This document shows, piece by piece, positions 1 to 7,435 of a stretch of DNA of 64,000 nt. The stretch is taken from positions 62,001 through 126,000 of the forward strand of contig JAFSQL010000013.1 in NCBI GenBank assembly GCA_017446585.1, given 5' to 3'. A program made the translations under genes and the position numbers. The DNA comes from Paludibacteraceae bacterium (GTDB taxonomy: Bacteria; Bacteroidota; Bacteroidia; Bacteroidales; Paludibacteraceae). The notes under the pieces are model-generated. The model saw only the letters and a list, made by a program, of their open reading frames with translations. It did no database searches and was not told the origin of the DNA. Numbering within the stretch: position 1 is the first letter of the stretch; every line of letters begins with the position of its first letter.

Positions 1-359
1 TCTTTATAAAGGTCGCGAGGCAAGACATAAACATTGTAGTCGGTTGGGATGTATAACGACCCTTCACCGCTCGTTTCTGAATTTATAAGGTACGGATTGA
101 GTTTGGGGAATGTGCCATTTTGCGCCAATGCACAAAAAGAGTTGTAATTCTGTTCCGCCAATTCGCTTTTTGAAAGCGACGAAACGATAAAGACAACATT
201 GTTGTGTGTGGCAAGGATGCGGTTCATGAAATCCGCCATCATATAGGTCTTGCCGCTGCCGGTTGGGGCTTTGAACGTGTATTCCTTCTTGCCCTGTGAA
301 AGTACGGAAACCAATCTTGTCACCGCACTGTTCTGTAAATCCTTTGCTTCCTGAAGCAT
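1..359 (-). CDS. Type III restriction enzyme Res subunit (5' part only)
   Basis: The gene runs off the left edge, so only about the first 119 codons are present. Translated from the ATG at 359 it begins MLQEAKDLQNSAVTRLVSVL and carries a Walker A motif (APTGSGKT, about residues 33-40), followed by a hydrophobic strand (VVFIVSS), as in superfamily 2 helicases. With the methyltransferase gene ending three bases upstream, the best reading is the ATP-dependent Res (helicase/endonuclease) subunit of a type III restriction-modification system, which cleaves DNA when two unmodified sites collide through translocation. The endonuclease domain lies outside the window, so an intact gene cannot be confirmed. 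Confidence 0.8.
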   Translation of the reverse strand, partial: MLQEAKDLQNSAVTRLVSVLSQGKKEYTFKAPTGSGKTYMMADFMNRILATHNNVVFIVSSLSKSELAEQNYNSFCALAQNGTFPKLNPYLINSETSGEGSLYIPTDYNVYVLPRDLYK

Positions 360-362
360 AGC

Positions 363-1991
363 CTACTCCTCCGTATTTGCTTGTTCCAGATATTTTTGCG
401 TCTTGTCGAAATTCTGGCAAACCCATTCTATTTTCTCCTTAATGGTAGCGAACTTCTCTTTGCCATAGAGCGTTTCGTCTATCACATCGAAAGGCGTTTT
501 GCCCTCAGTCCACGAGAAGTTTGAAACGCCCTCTATTTCATACACATCGAGATTACCGCCGTATGGCTTGTTTTCCTTTATCCATTCAAAATCTTTTGTA
601 CCATCGTAACATTCACCTGTCATAATGCGTTTGAGGCGCTTGCTTGTTACATCGTAGGCAATGCCGTTGGGCGTGGTGTCGGTCTTTTCGTTGAGTTGGC
701 AAAGGATAAAGGTGCGGTTGCCTTCTGACTTCGCTCCTTCCAGCAAATCACCTTCTTTTGCCTCGCTGCGATTGAGGTCGAGAACTGCGTGACCTGTAGT
801 GCCTGAACCGGCGAAGAAATCGAGGATGATAGAGTCGTCATCAGATGAACATTTTATAAGATTGTATAATAGTTTTGTCGGCTTGGAATAATCAAACAAT
901 TTACCTCCAAAGACACTTTGAATTTCCTTCTCACTATCTTGATTATCACCCCAATCTAACAACAAATCAGTTATCGCTTTTTCGTTATTTTGTTCTTCTA
1001 TTGAAACATCTCTTCTTAGTCCCAAATTAGCGGTAATGAACAATAATTTGTCATCGATAAATGAATCTATTTTTCCCTGAGATACAGAGAATTTAGCTTT
1101 TACATCTACATCGTTAATTGTATATCCATTTTTATATTCTACATCATCAAGATATTCAACAGACATCGTTTTTATTACATATTTTCCTTTCTTTATAATT
1201 CCATCATTTCCCAGTTTTACCCGAACACCACTTTTGAAATGTCGTATCGACTCTTGATTAGTAAGATTTATAACTTTTTTTGTAGCGTCAGATAAAGTTT
1301 CCAAAGAAAGTTTCTTGGCAAAATCCCACTTTTTAGCAAAGACTAAAATATGTTCCATTACTTTAGCTGTGTGCTTTGATAAAAAAGATGGTTGTTTTTT
1401 CTTCTTCCAGTGAAGATTGTCAATAAAGTTTCCTTCTCCCATCACATCATCAAACAGGCATTTTATATAGGCTTGATTTTTGTCGTCAATTGAGCAGAAG
1501 ATTACGCCGCTATCGGAAAGCAATTGTTTGGCCAAGACCAAACGCGGATAGAGCATCGAAAGAAGATTGTCGCGTGTGATGGCATTGTTGTAGTTGGTGG
1601 CGGCAAACTCGCCCATGGAGTCTTTGCCGTAGGGCGGGTCGATATAGATCACGTCCACCTTGCCACGGTACTCGATAAGGAGGTTTTGCAACGCCTCGTA
1701 GTTGTCGCCGATGATGAGTTTGTGCGTAGGTTTGCTATCGTCGGTATGAAACGAGAGGGCTTCGTTCTTCTTGAAATACTTGATACGGTCGCTCATCTTT
1801 TCGAGCCGTTTGTCGAAGTGGAGCCCTGTTCGTTTGTAAGTGGTGCCGAGAGCGGCAATGTTGATGGCTTCGTCGAGCGAGTCGGCATTGTTGATGAGTT
1901 TGATAAGCAAGTCGGCGTTGCTTTGCTCAAGGATTTTGTCCGAGACACGCTTTTCTATCTCGGCAATCAGTGATTCTTTGGTTGCGTCCAT
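363..1991 (-). CDS. Type III DNA methyltransferase (Mod subunit)
   Basis: A 542-residue adenine-N6 methyltransferase. Motif IV, DPPYG, is at residues 118-122 and motif I (the SAM-binding loop DFFAGSGTTG) at 391-400. The IV-before-I order is that of beta-class enzymes, which include type III Mod proteins. The segment between them (about 195-380) is expected to recognise the target sequence. It is clearly more AT-rich at the DNA level (about 840-1460) than the two ends, as expected for an exchanged specificity domain. The gene is followed after three bases by the Res gene, so the two are translationally close. I saw no simple-sequence tract of the kind that phase-varies some mod genes. Confidence 0.9.
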   Translation of the reverse strand: MDATKESLIAEIEKRVSDKILEQSNADLLIKLINNADSLDEAINIAALGTTYKRTGLHFDKRLEKMSDRIKYFKKNEALSFHTDDSKPTHKLIIGDNYEALQNLLIEYRGKVDVIYIDPPYGKDSMGEFAATNYNNAITRDNLLSMLYPRLVLAKQLLSDSGVIFCSIDDKNQAYIKCLFDDVMGEGNFIDNLHWKKKKQPSFLSKHTAKVMEHILVFAKKWDFAKKLSLETLSDATKKVINLTNQESIRHFKSGVRVKLGNDGIIKKGKYVIKTMSVEYLDDVEYKNGYTINDVDVKAKFSVSQGKIDSFIDDKLLFITANLGLRRDVSIEEQNNEKAITDLLLDWGDNQDSEKEIQSVFGGKLFDYSKPTKLLYNLIKCSSDDDSIILDFFAGSGTTGHAVLDLNRSEAKEGDLLEGAKSEGNRTFILCQLNEKTDTTPNGIAYDVTSKRLKRIMTGECYDGTKDFEWIKENKPYGGNLDVYEIEGVSNFSWTEGKTPFDVIDETLYGKEKFATIKEKIEWVCQNFDKTQKYLEQANTEE

Positions 1992-2032
1992 AGGTATGCT
2001 TGTTCAGCGTCAGCACTTACCGGAAACACGAG

Positions 2033-2186
2033 CTGCAAACTCCCATGATGAAAAAAGCGTGAACTTCGCTTATCATACCCAGAGGGAATTTGCAGAGACC
2101 CGTGTTTATGAATAAGTTCCGTCCACGCAAAGCGTAGACGTTCGCTGAACTTATTCGACATAAACACTTCTTTAAAATCTGCAAAT
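2033..2186. repeat. Cluster of nested imperfect palindromes in a gene-free gap
   Basis: Two adjacent hairpins lie between mod and the flavodiiron gene. Hairpin A pairs 2033-2044 with 2084-2095 (one mismatch), with inner pairs ATGAT/ATCAT (2045-2049/2072-2076). Hairpin B pairs 2102-2110 with 2159-2167, 2110-2119 with 2147-2156, and an inner GTCCACGC with GCGTAGAC. A third pairing, 2088-2096 with 2178-2186, encloses hairpin B and competes with hairpin A for the same bases. No integrase, transposase or complete ORF accompanies it. It may be a dispersed repeat or the trace of an insertion. The rest of 1992-2313 holds nothing I can name. Confidence 0.6.
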
Positions 2187-2313
2187 TTTACTGAGTATCC
2201 GAATAAATAGCAAACGCTATGATTTATAATATATTAGTTAGGTAAAGATGTCTTGAATTATTTAGTAGTGTTATGATTTTGTTTTGATGTTTTTTTCTGT
2301 CAAGAAAGGATTC

Positions 2314-3498
2314 TTATAATGCGTTGGCAAAGTCCGCTCCGAATTGTTCGCATTGTGCGAGCGCGTCTTGATTTGGAACCCATAGGTTTTTGATACCATC
2401 GTTGACCACTTCAAAACCCGCATGCGCCAGTCGCTCGCTAATGAGTTTTGGTGCGTCGCCGCTCCAGCCGTAACTTCCGAAGGCTGCGGCTTTCTTGCCT
2501 TTGAGTTTAAGACCGTGCAACATCTCCAAGATGCCGGCAATGGCATACGACAGACCGAAGTTGATGGTCGGTGAACCCATGAGAATCGCCTTCGACTGGA
2601 ACGCTTGCGTGAGGATGTCGTTCTTGTCCTCTTTCGACGCGTTGTATATCTTGACCGTTGTCGAAGGCGACGCTTTCCTGATTCCGTTCGCAATGGCTTC
2701 CGCCATTTTGCGGGTCGATTGCCACATGGTGTCGTAGATGATGGTCACTTGGTCTTCGGCAAATGAGTTAGCCCATTGGAGGTATCGTTCCACGATTTTC
2801 GTCGGGTTTTCTCTCCAAATCACGCCATGGCTCGGGCAAATCATGTTGATGGACAGTCCCATTTTCAGAATCTCGTTCACCTTGCGGGTCACCATAGGCG
2901 AATAGGTGGAGAGAATGTTGGCGTAGTATTTCTCCGCCTCATACATCATCTCCGCCTCGTCCACGCAATCATTGAAAAGGCTCTCGGTGGCGTAGTGCTG
3001 ACCGAAGCCGTCGTTGGAGAAGAGGATGTTGTCACCGCTCATGTAGGTGAACATGGTGTCGGGCCAGTGCAGCATTGGAGCCTCGATGAACGTCAAGGTC
3101 GTTTCTCCCAATTCCAAGGTGTCGCCCGTCTTCACATTCACGAAATTCCAATCTTGGTGATAGTGTCCGCGAATGATGGCTTCGCCCTTTTTCGTGCAGT
3201 AGATAGGCGTATTTGGAATTTCTCGCATTAACTCGGGAAGTGAACCGCTGTGATCAATCTCATTGTGGTTCATGATGATGTAATCTATCTTCTTCAAGTC
3301 AATGGCTTGCTTTAACTTTGAGACGAACTCCTTGTCGTATGGAAGCCATACGGTGTCAATCAACGCCGTTTTCGTGTCTTGAATCAGATAAGAATTGTAG
3401 GACGATCCTTTTTTCGTCGAAAGTTCATCGCCGTGAAATGAAGTGAGTTCCCAATCTATCTTTCCAACCCACGAAACCTTTTCTGTAATCTTCTTCAT
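2314..3498 (-). CDS. Flavodiiron protein (A-type flavoprotein)
   Basis: A 394-residue cytoplasmic protein with a metallo-beta-lactamase-like diiron domain followed by a flavodoxin domain. Candidate iron ligands are H78, E80, D82 and H83 (HNEIDH), H144 (MLHWPD), D163 and H224 (CPSHGVIW). The FMN-binding flavodoxin part starts near residue 251 (VTIIYDTMWQSTRKMAEAI). Family members reduce O2 or NO to water or N2O with electrons from rubredoxin or similar donors, protecting anaerobes. No extra rubredoxin domain is present at the C terminus. Length fits the simple two-domain class. It is monocistronic, with a -7-like element at 3543-3550. Confidence 0.9.
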   Translation of the reverse strand: MKKITEKVSWVGKIDWELTSFHGDELSTKKGSSYNSYLIQDTKTALIDTVWLPYDKEFVSKLKQAIDLKKIDYIIMNHNEIDHSGSLPELMREIPNTPIYCTKKGEAIIRGHYHQDWNFVNVKTGDTLELGETTLTFIEAPMLHWPDTMFTYMSGDNILFSNDGFGQHYATESLFNDCVDEAEMMYEAEKYYANILSTYSPMVTRKVNEILKMGLSINMICPSHGVIWRENPTKIVERYLQWANSFAEDQVTIIYDTMWQSTRKMAEAIANGIRKASPSTTVKIYNASKEDKNDILTQAFQSKAILMGSPTINFGLSYAIAGILEMLHGLKLKGKKAAAFGSYGWSGDAPKLISERLAHAGFEVVNDGIKNLWVPNQDALAQCEQFGADFANAL

Positions 3499-3542
3499 AA
3501 TATTTTGTTTATTAATTTTTGTATTCGAATTCGCTAAGGTTA

Positions 3543-3550
3543 CAAATGTA
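3543..3550 (-). promoter_or_regulatory. -7 element for the flavodiiron gene
   Basis: CAAATGTA on the plus strand reads TACATTTG on the minus strand, matching the Bacteroidota -7 consensus TAnnTTTG, 45 bases upstream of the start codon. No clear -33 element. Confidence 0.5.
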
Positions 3551-3615
3551 AGAAAAAATCAGAAAAACAGGAACTATTCTTCTTTTGTTTCATGGAGTGC
3601 GTAAAAGGAAAATCG

Positions 3616-3623
3616 TATTTTTG
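3616..3623 (+). promoter_or_regulatory. -7 element for the glutaredoxin-like gene
   Basis: TATTTTTG matches TAnnTTTG and sits 33 bases before the start codon at 3656. Confidence 0.5.
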
Positions 3624-3655
3624 TGACAAACATAACGTCATAAATAACAGCGACT

Positions 3656-3958
3656 ATGATTAAAATATTTGGTATGCCGTCGTGTCCGTCGTGTGAATAT
3701 GTGAAGCGACAGGTTGAGGGTAATCCCGAGTTTGAAGTGATAGACATAGGCAAGCACGTGCGTAACCTGAAGCAGTTCCTTGCTTTGAGAGACAATAATT
3801 CTGCTTTCGATGAGGCAAAAAAGGTCGGTGATGCGGGTATTCCTTGCTTCGTGTTAGAGGATGGTTCGGTGACCCTTTCTCCTAAAGATATAGGTTTGGA
3901 ACCGATGCCAGAAGAGAATGCGGGAACCGCATGTCGCATTGACGGTAGCGGATGCTGA
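3656..3958 (+). CDS. Glutaredoxin-like thiol protein
   Basis: A 100-residue thioredoxin-fold protein with the redox motif CPSC at residues 10-13 right after the first strand (MIKIFGMPSC), and a cis-proline-like stretch GIPCF in the second half. That position also carries a cysteine, and the protein ends CRIDGSGC, so three further cysteines lie outside the active-site pair. It is probably a small dithiol reductase. The neighbouring flavodiiron protein on the other strand suggests a shared oxidative-stress context, which is inference only. The TGA stop overlaps the reading frame that leads into the next gene, so the two are probably co-transcribed. Confidence 0.75.
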   Translation: MIKIFGMPSCPSCEYVKRQVEGNPEFEVIDIGKHVRNLKQFLALRDNNSAFDEAKKVGDAGIPCFVLEDGSVTLSPKDIGLEPMPEENAGTACRIDGSGC

Positions 3959-4035
3959 TGAATAAGGAACGGATCGCAAATTTGTCAGAGCAAAAATGCG
4001 AGAATTACGAGTTGATAATAAACAATCAAGATAAA

Positions 4036-4947
4036 ATGAAAATAGCGATTATAGGTCCAGGGTCAATGGGATTGTTGTATGCGGCAGGTTTGTCGCAAGT
4101 GGCGGAAGTCGTATTGCTTGGCAACAACGCCAAAAATATTGAGGCAATAACGCATGAGGGTGTTACCGTGAAGCGTGGTGATGAATACAAAACGAAGAAG
4201 GTACGTGCGTGTATGAACGGGAACTACAAGGAGACCGTGGATTTAGTGATTCTCTTCACGAAGGCTTATTTGACCCGAGAGGCATTGACGGCGAATCAAG
4301 ATATAATAGGCAAAGACACGGTATTGTTGACGTTGCAAAATGGTGCCGGTCATGAAAGCACGTTGATGGAATTTGTGCCAGAGGAGAGAGTTTTGGTCGG
4401 GACGACGGCACAAGGGGCATACCGAGAGAATGGTCACACTGTTGTGAACAGCGGACTTGGTGACACGAACGTAGGTGCGATATCGTCACGATTTCAAGAT
4501 GTGGAACGATATGTAGATGTTTTTGAAAAGGGAGGTTTCCCTTGTCATGCGCATGAGCATATCAATCAGATGGTCTGGAATAAGTTGATGATCAACGCGT
4601 CATCAAGTGTATTGTCGGGAGTGCTTGGTGTCGCTCAAGGATATGTGGCTACCAATGAGTATGCTTGGGGTATTTGCAAAAAGTTGATTCGCGAGATTTG
4701 CAAGACGGCTTGTGAAGCAGGGTATTGCTTTAAGGAAGAGGAACAAGTGGAGCGCATTTATAAACATTTGCTTAACGCTCCTAATGGGTTCACGAGTATA
4801 TATGCGGACTTGAAGAACGGAAGGAAGACGGAGGTGGACGTTATCAGTGGAGCGGTGGTGCGTGAGGCGCAGCGTTTGGGCATTGAAACTCCGACGCAGC
4901 AGTTGATGGTCGAGATGGTACACGCAATGGAAGGGAGGGGAGTTTAG
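4036..4947 (+). CDS. panE: 2-dehydropantoate 2-reductase (ketopantoate reductase)
   Basis: NADPH-dependent reduction of ketopantoate to pantoate in pantothenate/CoA synthesis. The protein begins MKIAIIGPGSMGLLYAAGL, with the Rossmann dinucleotide loop GPGSMG at residues 7-12, and has the family motif WNKLMINA with the catalytic lysine. The open frame extends upstream to an ATG at 3952, but those 28 residues lack family similarity and precede the nucleotide-binding strand, so 4036 (303 residues) is preferred. Divergent family members reduce other 2-keto acids, so the substrate is likely but not certain. It follows the glutaredoxin-like gene closely. Confidence 0.8.
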   Translation: MKIAIIGPGSMGLLYAAGLSQVAEVVLLGNNAKNIEAITHEGVTVKRGDEYKTKKVRACMNGNYKETVDLVILFTKAYLTREALTANQDIIGKDTVLLTLQNGAGHESTLMEFVPEERVLVGTTAQGAYRENGHTVVNSGLGDTNVGAISSRFQDVERYVDVFEKGGFPCHAHEHINQMVWNKLMINASSSVLSGVLGVAQGYVATNEYAWGICKKLIREICKTACEAGYCFKEEEQVERIYKHLLNAPNGFTSIYADLKNGRKTEVDVISGAVVREAQRLGIETPTQQLMVEMVHAMEGRGV

Positions 4948-5018
4948 TTGTCCTACTAGGATTCGAACCCAGACAAGCAGAACCAGAATCTGATGTGCTA
5001 CCGTTACACTATAGGACA
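4948..5018 (-). tRNA. tRNA-Gln (CTG)
   Basis: The reverse strand folds as a cloverleaf. The acceptor stem is TGTCCTA/TAGGACA with discriminator A. The anticodon loop TTCTGGT has CTG at its centre, and the T-arm contains GGTTCGAATCC. It is 71 bases without encoded CCA. The first pair of the anticodon stem appears mismatched. It starts one base after the panE stop on the opposite strand. Confidence 0.9.
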
Positions 5019-5051
5019 AGGTGACTCTTTGTCAGAAACAAAAAGCGGGTG

Positions 5052-5059
5052 CAAAGATA
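5052..5059 (-). promoter_or_regulatory. -7 element for tRNA-Gln
   Basis: CAAAGATA on the plus strand is TATCTTTG on the minus strand, 33 bases upstream of the tRNA 5' end. Confidence 0.45.
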
Positions 5060-5078
5060 ATGAATAATGAATAATGAA
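5058..5078. repeat. Heptamer tandem repeat (TAATGAA x3)
   Basis: Three exact copies of TAATGAA, followed by a degenerate fourth (TAAAGAA). It belongs to a set of short AT-rich heptamer tracts that recur between genes in this window. Confidence 0.8.
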
Positions 5079-5104
5079 TAAAGAACAAAGAGCATTTTTT
5101 TGAA

Positions 5105-5668
5105 TCAGCCGCGGTGTGAAGTGATGAAGGAGAGGATGGCGTCGTAGGTTTGATCGCAAGCGGTGGCAAGGTCGTCGTTGACGATGACGCGGTCGAAGCG
5201 TGGCGCGAAGGAGATTTCGAACTGGGCGCGTTGGAGGCGTTGTTCGATGACTTCGGGGGGGTCGGTGGCACGGCTGACGAGCCGCTGGCGCAGGGCGTCG
5301 ATACTTGGCGGTTGTATGAAGATGGAAAGGGAGTCGGGGTAGGCGCGTTTGATGTTGAGCGCGCCTTTGACGTCGACGTCGAAGACGGGGATGAGTGAGA
5401 GTGAGAGGATGCGGTCGATTTCAGAACGGAGGGTTCCGTAGTAACGTCCTTCGTAGACTTCTTCGTATTCGAGAAAGTCATTTTGTTCAATTCGTCGGCG
5501 AAAGTCGGAGGGGGAGATGAAGTAGTATTCGACGCCGTCACGTTCGTTGCCTCGCGGGGGTCGTGAGGTGGCGGAGATGGAGAAACCAAGGGGGAGGTGG
5601 CGGCGGAGCATTTCGTTGATGATGGTGGATTTGCCAGAACCACTGGGTGCGGAGATGATGATAATCAC
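5105..5668 (-). CDS. gmk: Guanylate kinase
   Basis: A 187-residue GMP kinase (ATP + GMP to ADP + GDP) with the Walker A motif APSGSGKST near residues 7-15 and the GMP-binding segment SISATSRPPRGNERDGVEYYF. Length and both motifs are typical, so it should be active. It is the last gene of a ruvX-yggS-gmk run on this strand, 31 bases after yggS. It supplies GDP/GTP for nucleic-acid synthesis and for any alarmone made by the synthetase gene at 9355, though that link is only metabolic. Confidence 0.95.
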   Translation of the reverse strand: MIIIISAPSGSGKSTIINEMLRRHLPLGFSISATSRPPRGNERDGVEYYFISPSDFRRRIEQNDFLEYEEVYEGRYYGTLRSEIDRILSLSLIPVFDVDVKGALNIKRAYPDSLSIFIQPPSIDALRQRLVSRATDPPEVIEQRLQRAQFEISFAPRFDRVIVNDDLATACDQTYDAILSFITSHRG

Positions 5669-5699
5669 GTTGAGAGTTCGGAATTAAAGGTTAAGATGG

Positions 5700-6380
5700 T
5701 TAGTGCGGTAGCGGGGAACCGAAGATAGCGGTGCCGACGCGTACCATGTTGCTGCCGTGTTGGAGGGCGATGGGGTAATCATGGCTCATGCCCATGGAGA
5801 GGGTGTCAAAGTGCGGGTAGGAGTTGAAATATTTGTCCTTAAGATGGTCGTAGATTTGGCGAAGCGTTTGGAAGTCCGCATGAATGGTGGCGGTGTCGTC
5901 CGTGTTGGTGGCCATGCCCATGATGCCCCGAATGCGTATGGCGTTCATTCCTTTCCAGAGGTCAGAGTCAAGAAACTTGTAGAGGTCGGAGGGAGCGAAA
6001 CCGCTTTTGGTAGTTTCGGCGGCGACGTGGACTTCCAGCAGTATGTCAATGACGCGGTTGTTTTGCGCCGCACGTTTGTTGATTTCAGAGAGGAGGCGTT
6101 CGCTATCAACGGATTGGATGCAAGAAATAAAGGGTGCGATGAGTCGCACCTTGTTGGTTTGGAGGTGACCGATGAAATGCCATGAGATGTCGGCAGGGAG
6201 AGTGGAGTGTTTGAGCGCGAGTTCTTGTTCACGGCTTTCGCCGAAGATGCGTTGTCCAGCATGGTAGGCGGAGAGGATGTCGTCGGGGTGGTGGTATTTC
6301 GATATGGCGACAAGCGTTACATCTGGCGGCAGAGTCGAGCGCACTTGTTCCAGACGAGATTCGATGGTGTTGCCGGTCAT
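5700..6380 (-). CDS. YggS-family PLP-binding protein
   Basis: A 226-residue single-domain alanine-racemase-fold protein of the YggS/PLPBP family, which binds pyridoxal phosphate and maintains PLP homeostasis without a defined catalytic reaction. K28 in LVAISKYH is the expected Schiff-base lysine. The phosphate-binding end includes LSMGMSHDYPIAL and a C-terminal GSNMVRVGTAIFG. It lies between ruvX and gmk. A PdxA-related gene lies far away at 54865 and appears inactive, so no local vitamin B6 operon is implied. Confidence 0.9.
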   Translation of the reverse strand: MTGNTIESRLEQVRSTLPPDVTLVAISKYHHPDDILSAYHAGQRIFGESREQELALKHSTLPADISWHFIGHLQTNKVRLIAPFISCIQSVDSERLLSEINKRAAQNNRVIDILLEVHVAAETTKSGFAPSDLYKFLDSDLWKGMNAIRIRGIMGMATNTDDTATIHADFQTLRQIYDHLKDKYFNSYPHFDTLSMGMSHDYPIALQHGSNMVRVGTAIFGSPLPH

Positions 6381-6393
6381 GGGGAGAAAAGAG

Positions 6394-6407
6394 TTAAGAA
6401 TTAAGAA
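6394..6407. repeat. Heptamer tandem repeat (TTAAGAA x2)
   Basis: Two exact TTAAGAA copies followed by a degenerate TTTAGGAA. The tract abuts the stop codon of ruvX (6409-6411). Confidence 0.7.
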
Positions 6408-6408
6408 T

Positions 6409-6825
6409 TTAGGAATGGAGGGTTTGCATATAGGTTTGGAGGATGAGTGTGGCTGCCACTTGGTCTATCATGCCTTTGTCACGGGTGAGTTTCTTTTTCT
6501 TCACGCCGCCTTGCTTGATGGCGTTTTCGGCGATGAGGGAGGTGTAGCGTTCGTCGACGAGGTGGATGGGGATATGCGGGAAGTTCTTTTTGAGTATGTT
6601 GATAGCCATTTGGACAAATTGGGTGGACTCGGAGGGGGACGCATCCGTCTGTAGCGGTTTGCCTAAGATGAACGCTTCAACAGGTTCGCGACTGACATAG
6701 TCCGCAATGAAGTCGCGAAGGGAAGCGGCAGGAATGGTTTGCAACGGTGTGGCGATGAGTTGCAGGGGATCTGAGACCGCCACTCCGATACGCTTACGAC
6801 CAATGTCAAGTGCTAAGAGACGCAT
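6409..6825 (-). CDS. ruvX: Putative pre-16S rRNA nuclease / Holliday junction resolvase-like protein
   Basis: A 138-residue RNase-H-fold protein of the YqgF/RuvX family. The first acidic site is in LALDIGRKRIGVAVSD, the second region is VDERYTS, and a late aspartate sits in the RDKGMIDQVAATLIL helix. Family members process the 5' end of 16S rRNA, and a role in junction resolution has been proposed. The length is usual. It heads the ruvX-yggS-gmk operon and is divergent from the HD gene, with a -7-like element at 6905-6912. Confidence 0.9.
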   Translation of the reverse strand: MRLLALDIGRKRIGVAVSDPLQLIATPLQTIPAASLRDFIADYVSREPVEAFILGKPLQTDASPSESTQFVQMAINILKKNFPHIPIHLVDERYTSLIAENAIKQGGVKKKKLTRDKGMIDQVAATLILQTYMQTLHS

Positions 6826-6904
6826 TGAGGAGTCAGGAGTTATGGTTTGAATTTCGCTTGATGACAGGCAGGAAATAAGTCCGAGTATTTAGGCTTTTGG
6901 AATA

Positions 6905-6912
6905 CAAAAATA
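6905..6912 (-). promoter_or_regulatory. -7 element for ruvX operon
   Basis: CAAAAATA on the plus strand is TATTTTTG on the minus strand. It lies 80 bases upstream of ruvX and back to back with the plus-strand element at 6946. Confidence 0.45.
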
Positions 6913-6945
6913 TAATAAAACAAAAAGGGATACAAGATTTATCAG

Positions 6946-6953
6946 TAAATTTG
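6946..6953 (+). promoter_or_regulatory. -7 element for the HD/rsbU/synthetase cluster
   Basis: TAAATTTG matches TAnnTTTG, 21 bases before the ATG of the HD-domain gene. Two AACAATG heptamers (6963-6976) lie between it and the start codon and contain that ATG, so a change in copy number would alter the leader. Confidence 0.5.
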
Positions 6954-6973
6954 AGGTCAATAAACAATGAACA

Positions 6974-7432
6974 ATGAATAACGATGAGTTGATGGAAGAC
7001 GAAGCACAGTGGCAAGAATTGCTCAAAAAGGCCATTGAAATCGCGCGACGTGCGCATGACGGGCAGCAGGACAAAGCGGGTGCGGACTACTTCGGCCATC
7101 CCAAGCGTGTTGCCGCCCGCTTGGATGATATGCCGTCACAAATTGTCGCCTACTTGCACGACACGATTGAGGACACTTGGGTGACGGCGGACTACTTGCG
7201 ACAACAGGGATTTCCTGAAGAAATCGTCGAGGCGGTAATGGCTGTTTCCAAGCGTGACGGAGAGGATTATGAAACCTATGTTCAGCGAGCCGGGCGCAAT
7301 GAAATCGGACGCAGGGTGAAACGTGCCGACCTGCTTGACAACATGGATATCACCCGACTGCGTTATCCGCTCTCCGACGCTGACATTCGAAGACTCAACA
7401 AATATTTGAAAGCCTACAAGTCACTCCTTTAG
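6974..7432 (+). CDS. Small HD-domain hydrolase resembling MESH1/SpoT-type alarmone hydrolases
   Basis: A 152-residue single-domain HD protein. Visible metal or substrate motifs are H28 (RRAHDGQ), H42 (GHP), H62-D63 with E66-D67 (LHDTIEDT) and K116/D119/N123 (KRADLLDN), in the order found in the hydrolase domain of SpoT and in small alarmone hydrolases. These use Mn2+ to remove the 3' pyrophosphate of (p)ppGpp, but some act on NADPH or other nucleotides, so the substrate is inferred. It is the first gene of a tight cluster with an RsbU-like phosphatase (3-base gap) and a RelA/SpoT synthetase-domain gene. The start lies in a heptamer repeat, and an internal ATG at residue 7 is an alternative. 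Confidence 0.75.
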   Translation: MNNDELMEDEAQWQELLKKAIEIARRAHDGQQDKAGADYFGHPKRVAARLDDMPSQIVAYLHDTIEDTWVTADYLRQQGFPEEIVEAVMAVSKRDGEDYETYVQRAGRNEIGRRVKRADLLDNMDITRLRYPLSDADIRRLNKYLKAYKSLL

Positions 7433-7435
7433 ACC

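Noticed and set aside
1967..2167. A 66-codon minus-strand frame over the palindrome cluster
   Set aside because: It is built almost entirely from the two arms of the hairpins, overlaps the mod start, and shows no domain. I treat it as an artefact of the repeat.
2033..2186. Integron attC site or attachment site
   Set aside because: The sizes are similar, but I saw no integrase, no cassette array and no clear GTTRRRY-type core.
5058..5078. Short regular repeats considered as a CRISPR remnant
   Set aside because: The units are 7 bases and directly adjacent without spacers, and no cas gene is in the window.
5032..5643. A 203-codon Ser/Thr/Pro-rich minus-strand frame over gmk
   Set aside because: It is out of frame with the intact gmk and has only low-complexity sequence.
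6833..7099. Small minus-strand frames between ruvX and the HD gene, considered as a toxin or antitoxin
   Set aside because: They overlap two divergent promoters and the HD coding start and show no toxin or antitoxin motif.
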